Source: CAIKMD01 sp963729935 (GTDB lineage Bacteria > Pseudomonadota > Alphaproteobacteria > ATCC43930 > CGMCC-115725). Taken from it: DNA of 64,000 nt. The position numbers were made by a program, and so were the translations under genes. This document shows, piece after piece, positions 55,642 to 64,000 of this stretch (position 1 is its first letter; each line of letters opens with the position of its first letter). The notes beneath the pieces were generated by a model. It made no database searches, was not told the origin of the DNA, and worked only from the letters and a program-made list of their open reading frames with translations. The stretch is taken from contig CAVSPW010000004.1 of NCBI GenBank assembly GCA_963729935.1, forward strand, positions 62,001 through 126,000. Direction: 5' to 3'.

Positions 55642-56625
55642 TTACATCTTCAACAGCCGCTTGGCGTTGCCGCTCAGGATTTTTTCCTTGTCGGCGGCGT
55701 TCAAGGAAAGCGCCTCGATCCATTGCGTGCCCGGCTTGTTCGGGACGAAGGGATAGTCGATCGAGAACATGACCCGGTCGATCCCCATCTCGGTGATGCA
55801 GCATTGCAGCGCCGGATCGGAGAAGAAGCCGCTGGTCGTGATGTAAAAATGCTCGCAGAAGGTGTCGCGGAAGGCGACGCTCTTCTTCATCGGGCCGCCG
55901 CCGGCCATCTCGCGCGACAGCGCCTGGTTGATGCGCCAGAGAAAGAAGGGCAGGCCTTCGCCCAGATGCCCGAGGATGATCTGCAGCTTGGGATAGGCGT
56001 CGAACACGCCCGAGAGCACCATCCGAATGCCCTGGGTCGCGGTCTCGACGGTGAAGCCCCAGCCGGCGGTAGCGATCGCCGGAAAATCGGCGACGTAATC
56101 CTTGTAATAGGCGTCGAGCACCGCCTTGTGCGGATAGCCGGGATGAAGGTAGATCGGCACGTCGAGCGCCTGCGCGCGCTCATAGATCGGCCAGAAGCGC
56201 TTGTCGTCGTGGAAGACGCCGTTGGTGAGGCCGTGAATCATCGCGCCCTTGAAGCCGTATTTGGTGACCGTGCGCTCGAGCTCGTCGGCGGCGGCCTTCG
56301 GGTCGGGCGTCGGGCAGACGCAGAAGGCGGCGAGGCGCTTGGGGTTGGCGCGGCAGGCCTCGTTCAAGCGGTCATTGGCGCGGCGCGCGATCGCGACCGC
56401 GGTTTCCGCATCGAGTTTCTGCACCGAGGGCGCGCCATGCGAGAGCACCTGAAGATCGACGCCGGCCTCGTCCATTTCGCGGATGCGCAGCGCGCCCACA
56501 TCGTCGAGCCGTTCGGCGAGATGCGGGGCGCGACCCAAGGCCGCGTCTGCGCCGGCGAACTGCGCCTTCACCTCGGGATCGTAGAAATGCTCTTCGAGGG
56601 CGATGACGAGGGGCTTCTGGGCCAT
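55642..56625 (-). CDS. Amidohydrolase-family decarboxylase (gamma-resorcylate decarboxylase-like)
   Basis: TIM-barrel enzyme of 327 aa. It begins with the ACMSD/gamma-resorcylate decarboxylase motif EEHF (E11/E12, H13). H161 (YLHPGYP), H220 (ILGHLGEG) and D290 (MFSIDYPF) supply the other metal and catalytic residues. These enzymes decarboxylate hydroxylated benzoates or related acids without oxygen. Together with the dioxygenase genes at 2-6 kb this suggests aromatic acid catabolism, though they are far apart. GGAGGAATC precedes the ATG. Confidence 0.85.
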   Translation of the reverse strand: MAQKPLVIALEEHFYDPEVKAQFAGADAALGRAPHLAERLDDVGALRIREMDEAGVDLQVLSHGAPSVQKLDAETAVAIARRANDRLNEACRANPKRLAAFCVCPTPDPKAAADELERTVTKYGFKGAMIHGLTNGVFHDDKRFWPIYERAQALDVPIYLHPGYPHKAVLDAYYKDYVADFPAIATAGWGFTVETATQGIRMVLSGVFDAYPKLQIILGHLGEGLPFFLWRINQALSREMAGGGPMKKSVAFRDTFCEHFYITTSGFFSDPALQCCITEMGIDRVMFSIDYPFVPNKPGTQWIEALSLNAADKEKILSGNAKRLLKM

Positions 56626-56790
56626 GATTCCTCCGCTTGGGCTTTGCCGCCCTTTCTATCAGGGGAACGCAACCCTGTCATCCCGCCCGGGCGGCCGCCC
56701 AAGGCTTGCCGAGCCGCCGTCCGGGTGCCAAATTCGCGGCCCGGAAAGGATGGCGCCGCGCAGCTTTGCTGACGCGGCTGGGGTTGATTC

Positions 56791-57060
56791 ATGGATGAGG
56801 CGTTGGAGACGCGGCGCAAGCGGCTCCTCTATCAAAGCGGGCACCGCGGCACCAAGGAGAGCGATCTGCTTCTGGGCGCCTTTGCGGCCGCGCATCTCGC
56901 GGGCTTCGACGCGGGACAGCTCGCGCGTTACGAGGCGCTGCTGGCCGAGAGCGATGGCGATCTCTTCGACTGGATCTCCGGCCGCGCCACGCCGCCCGAA
57001 GACAAGAGCACCGACGTGCTGCGCCTGCTGCTGTGCTTCCGTTATCCGGGGCCGGCGTGA
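56791..57060 (+). CDS. sdhE: Succinate dehydrogenase assembly factor SdhE
   Basis: Small protein of 89 aa that helps flavinate succinate dehydrogenase subunit A (also called CptB/YgfY). The RGTKESD loop is the RGxxE motif of the family, followed by helices with DAGQLARYEALLAESDGDLFDWISG. The stop overlaps the mfd start by 4 bp (GTGA). This sdhE-mfd order is common in Hyphomicrobiales. Confidence 0.93.
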   Translation: MDEALETRRKRLLYQSGHRGTKESDLLLGAFAAAHLAGFDAGQLARYEALLAESDGDLFDWISGRATPPEDKSTDVLRLLLCFRYPGPA

Positions 57061-60000
57061 GCGAGATCGACGCGTTCTTTACGCATCCCGGCCGGATCGA
57101 GATCGCCGCGACGCCCGAGGGCCACGATGCGTTTGTCTTGGGCCGAGTGGTCGCGCGCGGCGCCGCCAAGACGGTCTTGCATATCTGCCGCGACGACGGG
57201 CGCATGGCGCGCACGTTCCAGGCGCTGCAATTCTTTCATCCCGAGATCGAAGCGATCGCGCTCCCGGCCTGGGATTGTCTGCCCTATGACCGCGTCTCGC
57301 CCAATGCCGAGATCACCAGCCGGCGGATCGAGGCGCTGACGCGGCTCTGCGCGCCCGAACGCGCGAGCGATCAACGCATCGTGCTGACGACGGTCAACGC
57401 GGCGACGCAGCGTATGCCGCCGCGCAAGCTTTTCGAGGGCCGCGTGCTGCGCCTGACGCCCGAGGGCGAGTTGCCGCGCGACCGCCTGATCGGCTTCCTC
57501 CTGCGCAACGGCTACAACCGGACCGACACGGTGCGCGAGCCCGGTGAATTCGCGGTGCGCGGCGGCATCGTCGATCTCTTTCCCTCCGGCACCCGCGCGC
57601 CGGTGCGGCTCGATTTCTTCGGCGATACGATCGAAGGCATGCGCCTCTTCGACGCGCTGACGCAGCGCACGACCGGGGTCGCAACGGAGCTGACCGTGAA
57701 GCCGGTCAGCGAGGTGCTGCTCGACGAGGCCGTGATCCATCGCTTCCGCACGCGCTATCGCGAGCAATTCGGCACGGTCGCCGACGACGATCCGCTCTAC
57801 GAGGCGGTGAGCGCGGGGCATCGCTATATCGGCATGGAGCATTGGCTGCCGCTTTATTATGAGAGCCTGGAGACGATCTTCGATTACTTGCCCGGCGCGG
57901 CCATCGCCCTCGACCATCAGGCCGAGGAGGTGCGCGCCGACCGCCTCGCCACGGTCGCGGATTTCTATCAGGCGCGGCGCGAGGCCGGTGGGGTGAAGGG
58001 CGCCGCGGTCTATCGCGCGGTCGAGCCCAAGCAACTCTTTCTCGACGATGCCGAATGGACGAAGAATCTCGGCACGCGGGCGGTCGCGCAATTCTCGCCC
58101 TTTGCTACGGCGCCGGCGGATGCGGCCGCCGCCGATGGCGGCGCGCGTCCGGGCTTCGAGTTCTCGGCGGCGCGCGCCGATCCGCAGCGAAATTTGTTCG
58201 ATCTGGTGCGCGAGCGGCTCGACGAGGAAGCCCGCGCCGGCAAGCGCCTGCTCATCGCCGCCTATAGCGCCGGTTCGGCCGAAAGGCTGGGCTCGCTCCT
58301 GAAGGAGCATGGTGCGGGCGAGGCGCGGGCGGTCGCGCAATGGGATGCGTTCCGCGCGCTGCCCGCGAATACGATCGGGCTGGCCGTGCTGGCGATCGAG
58401 CATGGCTATGGCTTCGATGACACCCTGCTCGTCACCGAGCAGGACATCTTGGGCGACCGGCTGTCGCGCCCGGCGCGGCGGCGCGCCAATTACGATCAAT
58501 TCGTCGCCGAAGTCTCGAGCCTCGTGCCGGGCGATCTGGTCGTCCATGCCGAGCATGGGATCGGCCGCTATGACGGGCTGGTCACGCTCGAAGTGGCGGG
58601 TGCGCCGCATGATTGCCTGCGCGTCATCTACGCCGGCGACGACAAGCTCTTCGTGCCGGTTGAGAACATCGAGGTGCTGTCGCGCTACGGCTCGGAGGAT
58701 TCCGCGGCCCAGCTCGACCGCCTCGGCGCCGCGTCGTGGCAATCGCGCAAGGCGCGCGTCAAGAAACGCATCAAGGACATCGCCGAAGAGCTCATCGCCA
58801 TCGCCGCGCAGCGCCAGCTCAAGGAAGGCGAAAGCCTGGCGCGGCCGGAAGGCCTCTACGAGGAATTCGCCGCGCGCTTTCCCTATGCCGAGACCGAAGA
58901 TCAGGACCGCGCCATCCTCGAGACCCTCACCGACATGGCCTCGGGCAGGCCGATGGACCGGCTCATCTGCGGCGATGTGGGCTTCGGCAAGACCGAGGTT
59001 GCCTTGCGCGCGGCCTTCGTGGCCGCGATGAGCGGGACCCAGGTCGCCGTGGTTGTGCCGACCACCTTGCTTGCGCGACAGCATTTCCACACATTCAAGG
59101 AGCGCTTTGCCGGCTTGCCCCTGCGCGTCGAGCAGCTGTCGCGGCTGGTGACGGCGAAGGACTTGGCCGTGATCAAGAAGAATCTCGCCGAAGGCCGTAT
59201 CGACATCATCGTCGGCACGCATTCGCTTTTGGGCAAGGGCATCGGCTTTAAGCATCTCGGGCTTCTCATCGTCGACGAAGAGCAGCATTTCGGCGTCAGC
59301 CAGAAAGAGCGCTTGAAGCAGCTCAAGGCCAATGTGCATGTGCTGACCCTGACCGCCACGCCCATTCCGCGCACCCTGCAGCTGGCCTTGGCCGGGGTCC
59401 GCGAGATGAGCGTCATCGCGACGCCGCCGGTCGATCGCCTCGCCGTGCGCACCTTCGTTCTGCCTTTCGATCCGGTGGTGGTGCGCGAGGCCGTCTTGCG
59501 CGAGCTTCATCGCGGCGGGCAGTGCTTTTACGTGGCGCCCCGCATCAGCGATCTCGATGCGGTGCAGGCGCAGTTGAAAGAGCTGGTGCCCGAGGCGAAG
59601 GTCGCGGTGGCGCATGGTCAGATGTCGCCCACGCGCCTCGAGGACGTGATGACGGCCTTCGACGAGCACGCCTATGACGTGCTGCTCTCGACCAACATCA
59701 TCGAATCGGGCCTCGACATCCCGAGCGCCAACACCATGATCGTGCACCGCGCCGATATGTTCGGCCTGGCGCAGCTCTATCAGCTGCGCGGGCGCATCGG
59801 CCGCAGCAAGCTCAGGGCCTATGCCTATCTGACCCTGCCGGCTGGCAAGATGCTGACCGAGACCGCGCAGCGTCGCCTCGAAGTGATGCAGACTCTCGAC
59901 ACTTTGGGCGCGGGCTTCGCGCTCGCCAGCCACGATCTCGACATTCGCGGCGCCGGAAATCTTCTCGGCCAGGAGCAGTCGGGCCATGTGCGCGAGGTCG

Positions 60001-60563
60001 GGATCGAGCTCTATCAGCAGATGCTCGAAGAAGCCGTGATCGCCGCGCGCAGCGGCGACCATGGCGTCGGCGAGGCCGGCGCGGATTGGACGCCGCAGAT
60101 CACCATCGGCACGCCCGTTCTCATTCCCGAGAGCTATGTCGCCGATTTGCCGGTGCGGTTGGGGCTCTACCGGCGCATCGCGCAGCTCCTGGACCGGCGC
60201 GAGATCGACGCTTTCGCCGCCGAGCTGATCGATCGCTTCGGCCCCTTGCCGCAGGAGGTCGATAATCTCCTGGAGATCATCGCGATCAAGCGGCTGTGCC
60301 GCGATGCCGGCGTCGAGAAGGTCGATGCGGGCGAGAAGGGCGCCTCGCTCGCCTTCCACAACAACCGTTTCGCCAATCCGGCCGGCCTCGTCGCCTTCCT
60401 GCAGGAGAACGCCGCGACGGCGAAGCTGCGGCCCGATCAGCGCCTCGTCGTCATGCGCAGCTGGGAAGATGCGTCCGAGCGTCTGCGCGGGGTCGGCGCG
60501 ATCCTGAAGCGGCTGGCGGCGATCGCGGCGGCGCCCCAAGCCGAATTCGCCAAGGCGCGCTGA
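57057..60563 (+). CDS. mfd: Transcription-repair coupling factor
   Basis: DNA translocase of 1168 aa that removes stalled RNA polymerase and recruits UvrA. UvrB-like domains fill the N-terminus; a CarD-like RNA-polymerase interaction domain (GDLVVHAEHGIGRYDGL) is near residue 490. The helicase has Walker A GDVGFGKTEV near 638 and DEEQHFG near 740, and the TRCF C-terminal domain closes the protein. The GTG at 57057 overlaps sdhE. The antisense strand is free of stops through most of this gene, which is a G+C effect. Confidence 0.95.
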   Translation: MSEIDAFFTHPGRIEIAATPEGHDAFVLGRVVARGAAKTVLHICRDDGRMARTFQALQFFHPEIEAIALPAWDCLPYDRVSPNAEITSRRIEALTRLCAPERASDQRIVLTTVNAATQRMPPRKLFEGRVLRLTPEGELPRDRLIGFLLRNGYNRTDTVREPGEFAVRGGIVDLFPSGTRAPVRLDFFGDTIEGMRLFDALTQRTTGVATELTVKPVSEVLLDEAVIHRFRTRYREQFGTVADDDPLYEAVSAGHRYIGMEHWLPLYYESLETIFDYLPGAAIALDHQAEEVRADRLATVADFYQARREAGGVKGAAVYRAVEPKQLFLDDAEWTKNLGTRAVAQFSPFATAPADAAAADGGARPGFEFSAARADPQRNLFDLVRERLDEEARAGKRLLIAAYSAGSAERLGSLLKEHGAGEARAVAQWDAFRALPANTIGLAVLAIEHGYGFDDTLLVTEQDILGDRLSRPARRRANYDQFVAEVSSLVPGDLVVHAEHGIGRYDGLVTLEVAGAPHDCLRVIYAGDDKLFVPVENIEVLSRYGSEDSAAQLDRLGAASWQSRKARVKKRIKDIAEELIAIAAQRQLKEGESLARPEGLYEEFAARFPYAETEDQDRAILETLTDMASGRPMDRLICGDVGFGKTEVALRAAFVAAMSGTQVAVVVPTTLLARQHFHTFKERFAGLPLRVEQLSRLVTAKDLAVIKKNLAEGRIDIIVGTHSLLGKGIGFKHLGLLIVDEEQHFGVSQKERLKQLKANVHVLTLTATPIPRTLQLALAGVREMSVIATPPVDRLAVRTFVLPFDPVVVREAVLRELHRGGQCFYVAPRISDLDAVQAQLKELVPEAKVAVAHGQMSPTRLEDVMTAFDEHAYDVLLSTNIIESGLDIPSANTMIVHRADMFGLAQLYQLRGRIGRSKLRAYAYLTLPAGKMLTETAQRRLEVMQTLDTLGAGFALASHDLDIRGAGNLLGQEQSGHVREVGIELYQQMLEEAVIAARSGDHGVGEAGADWTPQITIGTPVLIPESYVADLPVRLGLYRRIAQLLDRREIDAFAAELIDRFGPLPQEVDNLLEIIAIKRLCRDAGVEKVDAGEKGASLAFHNNRFANPAGLVAFLQENAATAKLRPDQRLVVMRSWEDASERLRGVGAILKRLAAIAAAPQAEFAKAR

Positions 60564-60574
60564 ACGCCGCGGCG

Positions 60575-61219
60575 CTATTTCGCTTCGGCCGGCGCGCCGT
60601 TCTGCACGAGGTCGAAGACCGGCAGGAAGAATTCGGGCTCCTGCGCGCCCGAGACCGCGTATTGCCCGGCGAAGATGAAGCAGGGTACGGCGTTGATGCC
60701 GAGGCGGCGCGCATTGCGGTCCTCGGCGATGACTTCCTCGCGCTCGGATTTGCTCGCGAGGAAGGCCAGCGCCTCGTTCTTGTCGAGCCCGGCCTCGGCG
60801 GCGATCTCGGCCAAGGTCGCCGGATCGCCGATATCGCGCCCCTCCAGGAAATAGCCGCGAAACAGGCGATCGACCACCGTATCGCCAAGACCCGCCCGCG
60901 TCGCGTGGCGCACCAGGCGATGCGCGGTACGCGTATTGGGGCTGCGCTTGATGCGCTCGAAGGCGAAGTCGATGCCGACGCTGGCGCCGGCTTCGGCGAT
61001 CGTCTGATGGATGCGGCGCGAATGGGCGCTGTCGCCGAATTTCGCCGCGACGTAGTCGGCGCGCGCCATGCCCTCCTCGGGCATGTCGGGATTGAGTTGG
61101 AACGGCCGCCAAGTGATCTCGGTGTCGAGCCCGGGCCGGAGCGTCAGCGCCTTCTCGAGACGGCGCTTGCCGATGAAGCACCACGGGCAGACCACGTCGG
61201 AAATGATGTCGATGTGCAT
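60575..61219 (-). CDS. DsbA-family (FrnE-like) thiol oxidoreductase
   Basis: Cytoplasmic thioredoxin-fold protein of 214 aa. C11-P-W-C14 is the redox motif in SDVVCPWCFIGK, and the helical insert with LVRHATRAGLGDTVVDRLFRGYFLEG is typical of the FrnE/2-hydroxychromene-2-carboxylate isomerase branch. The ATG at 61219 begins MHIDIISDVV; longer in-frame starts to 61588 overlap the opposite gene. It converges with mfd and diverges from the SDR at 61277. FrnE proteins catalyse disulfide isomerisation. Confidence 0.9.
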   Translation of the reverse strand: MHIDIISDVVCPWCFIGKRRLEKALTLRPGLDTEITWRPFQLNPDMPEEGMARADYVAAKFGDSAHSRRIHQTIAEAGASVGIDFAFERIKRSPNTRTAHRLVRHATRAGLGDTVVDRLFRGYFLEGRDIGDPATLAEIAAEAGLDKNEALAFLASKSEREEVIAEDRNARRLGINAVPCFIFAGQYAVSGAQEPEFFLPVFDLVQNGAPAEAK

Positions 61220-61276
61220 GAGAATAAATATAGCACGCCCTTGACCTTGCGCGAGGCGCGGCGAAGGATGCCGCGC

Positions 61277-62041
61277 ATGGCGGATTTCGATCTCACGGGG
61301 CGCGTGGCGCTGGTGACGGGCGCGTCGCGCGGCCTCGGGCGTCATTTCGCGGGCGTTCTGGCCAGGGCCGGGGCTTCGGTCGCGCTCGCCGCGAGGCACG
61401 AGGATCGGCTCGCCGAGGCGGTGGCCGAGATCGGCAAGACCCCGGGCGGCGCCGTCGCCTTGCCGCTCGACGTGACCGACGGCAAGAGCGTGCGCGATTG
61501 CGTCGCCGCGGCGGAGCGCGCGCTCGGCCCGATCGACATCTTGGTCAACAATGCCGGCATCGCGATCTCGAAGCCGTTCTTGGAGCACAGCGAGGAGGAT
61601 TGGGACCGCGTGCTCGACACCAATTTGAAGGGCGCGTGGCTGATGTCGCGCGAAGCCGCGTCGCGTTGGATCGAGATGAGGCGGGGTGGACGCATCATCA
61701 ACATTTCCTCGCTACTCGCGCTCCGCACCATCCGCAACGTCCCGAGTTACAATGCGGCGAAGGCGGGGCTCGATCACCTGACGCGCACTCTCGCTGTCGA
61801 GCTCGCGCGCTACGGCGTCACGGTCAACGCGATCGCGCCGGGCTATGTCGAGACCGACATGAATTGCGGCTTCTTACGCAGCGAGGCCGGGAAGGCGCTG
61901 ATATCGCGCATTCCGATGGGCCGCGTCGGCGCGCCCGAGGATATCGACGGCGCCTTGCTGCTTCTCGCCTCGAAGGCCGGCGCCTACCTCAACGGCGTCG
62001 TTCTGCCGGTCGATGGCGGGCATGCGGTGAGCGTGGTTTAG
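61277..62041 (+). CDS. Short-chain dehydrogenase/reductase
   Basis: NAD(P)-dependent oxidoreductase of 254 aa. TGASRGLG is the cofactor loop, NNAG the second motif, and S-x12-Y-x3-K is present (ISS... and YNAAK). The C-terminal AIAPGYVETDMN and PVDGGHAV are classical. The ATG at 61277 is preferred; one at 61268 is in frame. It is 1 bp from the APH-DUF6285 gene, so a joint operon in fatty-acid or aliphatic metabolism is plausible. Confidence 0.92.
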   Translation: MADFDLTGRVALVTGASRGLGRHFAGVLARAGASVALAARHEDRLAEAVAEIGKTPGGAVALPLDVTDGKSVRDCVAAAERALGPIDILVNNAGIAISKPFLEHSEEDWDRVLDTNLKGAWLMSREAASRWIEMRRGGRIINISSLLALRTIRNVPSYNAAKAGLDHLTRTLAVELARYGVTVNAIAPGYVETDMNCGFLRSEAGKALISRIPMGRVGAPEDIDGALLLLASKAGAYLNGVVLPVDGGHAVSVV

Positions 62042-62042
62042 C

Positions 62043-63482
62043 GTGCCGCGCGATCTGCCGCTCGAGGCGGGCAATCTCTTTCGTTTTATCATCGAGAAGA
62101 CCGGTGCCGATTTCCTGACCGGCGCGCGGGTGAGCGCGTTGCCGGGCGGCGCGGTGCTGCGCCATGAGCGCCTCGATTTCCAATTGTGCGGCGGAGCCTT
62201 CGCCGGACCGCAAAGCTGGGTCCTGCGCACGGAAGGCGCAACCAGGCTCGGCATCGGTCTGACGCGGGCGCAGGAATTCTCCCTCCAGCGCACGCTCTTC
62301 AAAGCGGGGCTTGCCGTGGCCGAGCCGCTTTTCATGTGCTGCGATGAAGAGGTGCTGGGCGCGCCCTTCTATCTGATGCGCCGGTGTGAAGGCGTTGCGT
62401 TGGGCGATGCCATCGTGGGGGAGGGCGAGAACGAGGCGCTCGCGACGGCCTTGGGCAAGGAATTGGCGCGCCTCCATACGCTCGATCTTCGGCGCGCCCT
62501 CCAATTCCTGGGCGTTCCGCCCGGAGACGCGGCGGCGGCGCGGCTGACGGAACTTGAGCGCCATCTTGCCGCGGACGATGATCCGCATCCGGCCGCCGAA
62601 TTCGCGCTGCGCTGGCTCGCGCGCGAGAAGCCCGCGCCAGCAAAACCGGTCCTGTGTCACGGCGATTTCCGCACCGGGAATTATCTGGTCGAAGCCGGCG
62701 CCCTTGCCGGGGTGCTCGATTGGGATTTCGCGCGATGGAGCGATCCCGATGAGGATATCGGCTGGTTCTGCTCGAAACATTGGCGTTTCGGCGCGCGTGC
62801 GCGCGAAGCCGGCGGGATCGCGTCTCGCGCCGCCTTTTATCAAGCCTATGAAGCGGTTGGGGGGCGCTCGATCGTTCCGAGGCGAATCCGTTACTGGGAG
62901 GTGATGGCGTCCTTGCGCTGGCTCGTCATCGCTTTGAAGCAGCGCGACCGGTTCTTGAGACAGGGCGAGCGCTCGCTCGATCTCGCGCTGACCGGGCGGC
63001 GCGTCGCCGAATGCGAGCTTGAGATCCTGGTGCTGACGGCGGGCGGGATGAGCAGCCCTCCGCTTTTGTCACAGGCTCCGGCAACCGCGCCCGGCTCGCT
63101 CGGCGGGGAGGGCGCAAGGCGAAGCGACGCCCTGCGCGACCGCCCGAGCGGCGTGGAATTGTCGATGCTGGCGCGCGAAATCGGCGGCGGTGATCCGTTG
63201 GCGGCGCGTTGTGCCGAGATCGCATCGCGCGAGCGCGAGGGAGAGGCCGCGGCATTCGCCACTTGCCGCGCCCGGCTCGCCGCGCGCTATGAGGCGGCCG
63301 ACGATCGTACCTTGCTCGCGCGCTTTGCCGACGATATCCGCGCCGGCGCTTTCGATGCCGCGGGCGCGGCGCGGGATTGGGCCCGTGCGGTGATGACGGA
63401 CATCACGGTGCAGAAGCTGCGCGAAAGCAACCCGGAATTCCTGGCCGCGAACCGGTTCGAGCCGACGGCACCTCAGGATTGA
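62043..63482 (+). CDS. APH-family phosphotransferase fused to a DUF6285 domain
   Basis: Protein of 479 aa. The aminoglycoside-phosphotransferase fold of the ACAD10/11-like type holds the Brenner motif HGDFRTGNY with catalytic D208 and the VLDWD metal site D226. A low-complexity linker (about 351-385) precedes a C-terminal DUF6285-like helical region (AREIGGGDPLAARCAEIASR...MTDITVQKLRESNP). The two parts are normally separate neighbouring genes near acyl-CoA dehydrogenases, so this is a natural fusion. GTG start. A hydroxyacid/hydroxyacyl-CoA kinase role is inferred. Confidence 0.85.
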   Translation: MPRDLPLEAGNLFRFIIEKTGADFLTGARVSALPGGAVLRHERLDFQLCGGAFAGPQSWVLRTEGATRLGIGLTRAQEFSLQRTLFKAGLAVAEPLFMCCDEEVLGAPFYLMRRCEGVALGDAIVGEGENEALATALGKELARLHTLDLRRALQFLGVPPGDAAAARLTELERHLAADDDPHPAAEFALRWLAREKPAPAKPVLCHGDFRTGNYLVEAGALAGVLDWDFARWSDPDEDIGWFCSKHWRFGARAREAGGIASRAAFYQAYEAVGGRSIVPRRIRYWEVMASLRWLVIALKQRDRFLRQGERSLDLALTGRRVAECELEILVLTAGGMSSPPLLSQAPATAPGSLGGEGARRSDALRDRPSGVELSMLAREIGGGDPLAARCAEIASREREGEAAAFATCRARLAARYEAADDRTLLARFADDIRAGAFDAAGAARDWARAVMTDITVQKLRESNPEFLAANRFEPTAPQD

Positions 63483-64000
63483 ATGTCGTAGCGGGTCTCG
63501 GCTTCAGGATGCGCCTTCATCAGGGCGCGGAATATCGTCGTAAGGGCATCGAGAGACGTCACGCCACAGCCATCGTCACTCGGCCGCAAATGGAGCGCTG
63601 GCGGATCGATGCCCGGAACGCCGCATTGGCTCGATTGATCGTCGAAGCCGTATTCGTAGATGCGGTGTCCTTCGACCACGATCAGCCCATAGACATAGGT
63701 CGGGTGCGCCTTGTCGCTCAGATCTTCGGCTTGCGCGATATAGCGGTCGGGTCCGATGTGGTGGAGGAGAAAGCGCATGGCTTCGTCGGAATCGTCACTC
63801 TTCAGCACGTAATAGGCGCCCTCGCGGCTCAAGCTCACGGCGCCGTGCAGCTTCCACTTTCCGTCTTCCCAATCGAAATGCTGCCCGCGCAGCGCGGCCC
63901 AGGGGTGATCGGAGGCCGCCGGCGAAATAAGCGGATCCGTCGAGACGAAGCAGCCGCCGAGGCCGAAGGATAGGATGGCGGCGAGGAAACCCGCTATGCG
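63473..64000 (-). CDS. Putative lipoprotein (5' end outside window)
   Basis: The frame is open from 63473 to the right edge (175 codons, without the start). Near the edge it codes for a hydrophobic stretch ending in a lipobox, LSFGLGGC, followed by FVSTDPLISP, so it is a lipid-anchored protein. The mature part contains FDWEDGKWKLHGAVSLSREGAYYVLK and VYGLIVVEGHRIYEYGFDD. A GTG at 63838 in the middle is not the start. Its stop overlaps the tail of the preceding rightward gene by 10 bp. The function is unknown. Confidence 0.75.
   Translation of the reverse strand, partial: RIAGFLAAILSFGLGGCFVSTDPLISPAASDHPWAALRGQHFDWEDGKWKLHGAVSLSREGAYYVLKSDDSDEAMRFLLHHIGPDRYIAQAEDLSDKAHPTYVYGLIVVEGHRIYEYGFDDQSSQCGVPGIDPPALHLRPSDDGCGVTSLDALTTIFRALMKAHPEAETRYDIQS

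Noticed and set aside
57042..61184. Very long antisense open frame (about 1380 codons) on the minus strand
   Set aside because: It mirrors mfd. Its translation is Arg/Asp/His-rich with no domain, and mfd itself has complete motifs. Stop-free antisense frames are expected at this G+C content.

Overview
The window is chromosomal DNA from a high-G+C alphaproteobacterium, most likely a Hyphomicrobiales (Rhizobiales) relative. This rests on the gene order rpsB-tsf-pyrH-frr-uppS-cdsA-rseP-bamA-skp-lpxD-fabZ-lpxA-lpxI-lpxB, on recG and the sdhE-mfd pair lying close together, on use of LpxI, and on several short proteins of a rhizobial type. No tRNA, rRNA, CRISPR array, phage gene, transposase or insertion sequence was recognised.

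Layout. 1-7.1 kb: a MacA/MacB-type efflux pair (MacB cut by the left edge), then an oxygenase block (a VanA-like Rieske oxygenase divergent from a LivK-type binding protein, and a two-subunit ring-hydroxylating oxygenase) and a DUF1003 membrane protein. 7.3-16 kb: a ferritin-like/ferredoxin/double-CDGSH fusion, an S10-like peptidase, and a hyuA-hyuB-cupin-cupin run. 16-28.6 kb: TAXI and NMT1-type binding proteins, a hybrid histidine kinase, an AEC transporter, an RhlE-type helicase and several small conserved proteins. 28.8-42.5 kb: the translation / envelope / lipid A operon, ending in gloA. 42.5-47.2 kb: a type III polyketide synthase with its ICMT-like partner, DUF502, and two tandem binding proteins. 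47.3-56.6 kb: recG, two MetE-fold proteins, two more binding proteins around a possible diiron protein, a GFA protein and an amidohydrolase. 56.8-64 kb: sdhE-mfd, a DsbA/FrnE-like protein, an SDR, an APH-DUF6285 fusion and a lipoprotein cut by the right edge.

How the genes fit together. The central operon is housekeeping: ribosome assembly and recycling, UMP supply, undecaprenyl and phospholipid precursors, outer-membrane assembly and the first steps of lipid A. The flanks look like organic-compound scavenging: eight periplasmic binding proteins of the LivK, TAXI and NMT1/SsuA types with no permease or ATPase gene beside any of them, two Rieske oxygenases without a reductase, a hydantoinase/oxoprolinase pair with cupins, and an amidohydrolase of the gamma-resorcylate decarboxylase type. 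Substrates cannot be read from the sequence. No DNA-binding transcription regulator was recognised, although inverted repeats at two promoters suggest regulation from elsewhere.

The most unusual items are the ferritin-like/ferredoxin/CDGSH fusion, a ten-copy pentanucleotide repeat upstream of one binding protein, the set of orphan binding proteins, an unassigned ferritin-like protein between two of them, and a pair of MetE-fold proteins. I found no system I can confidently call new.
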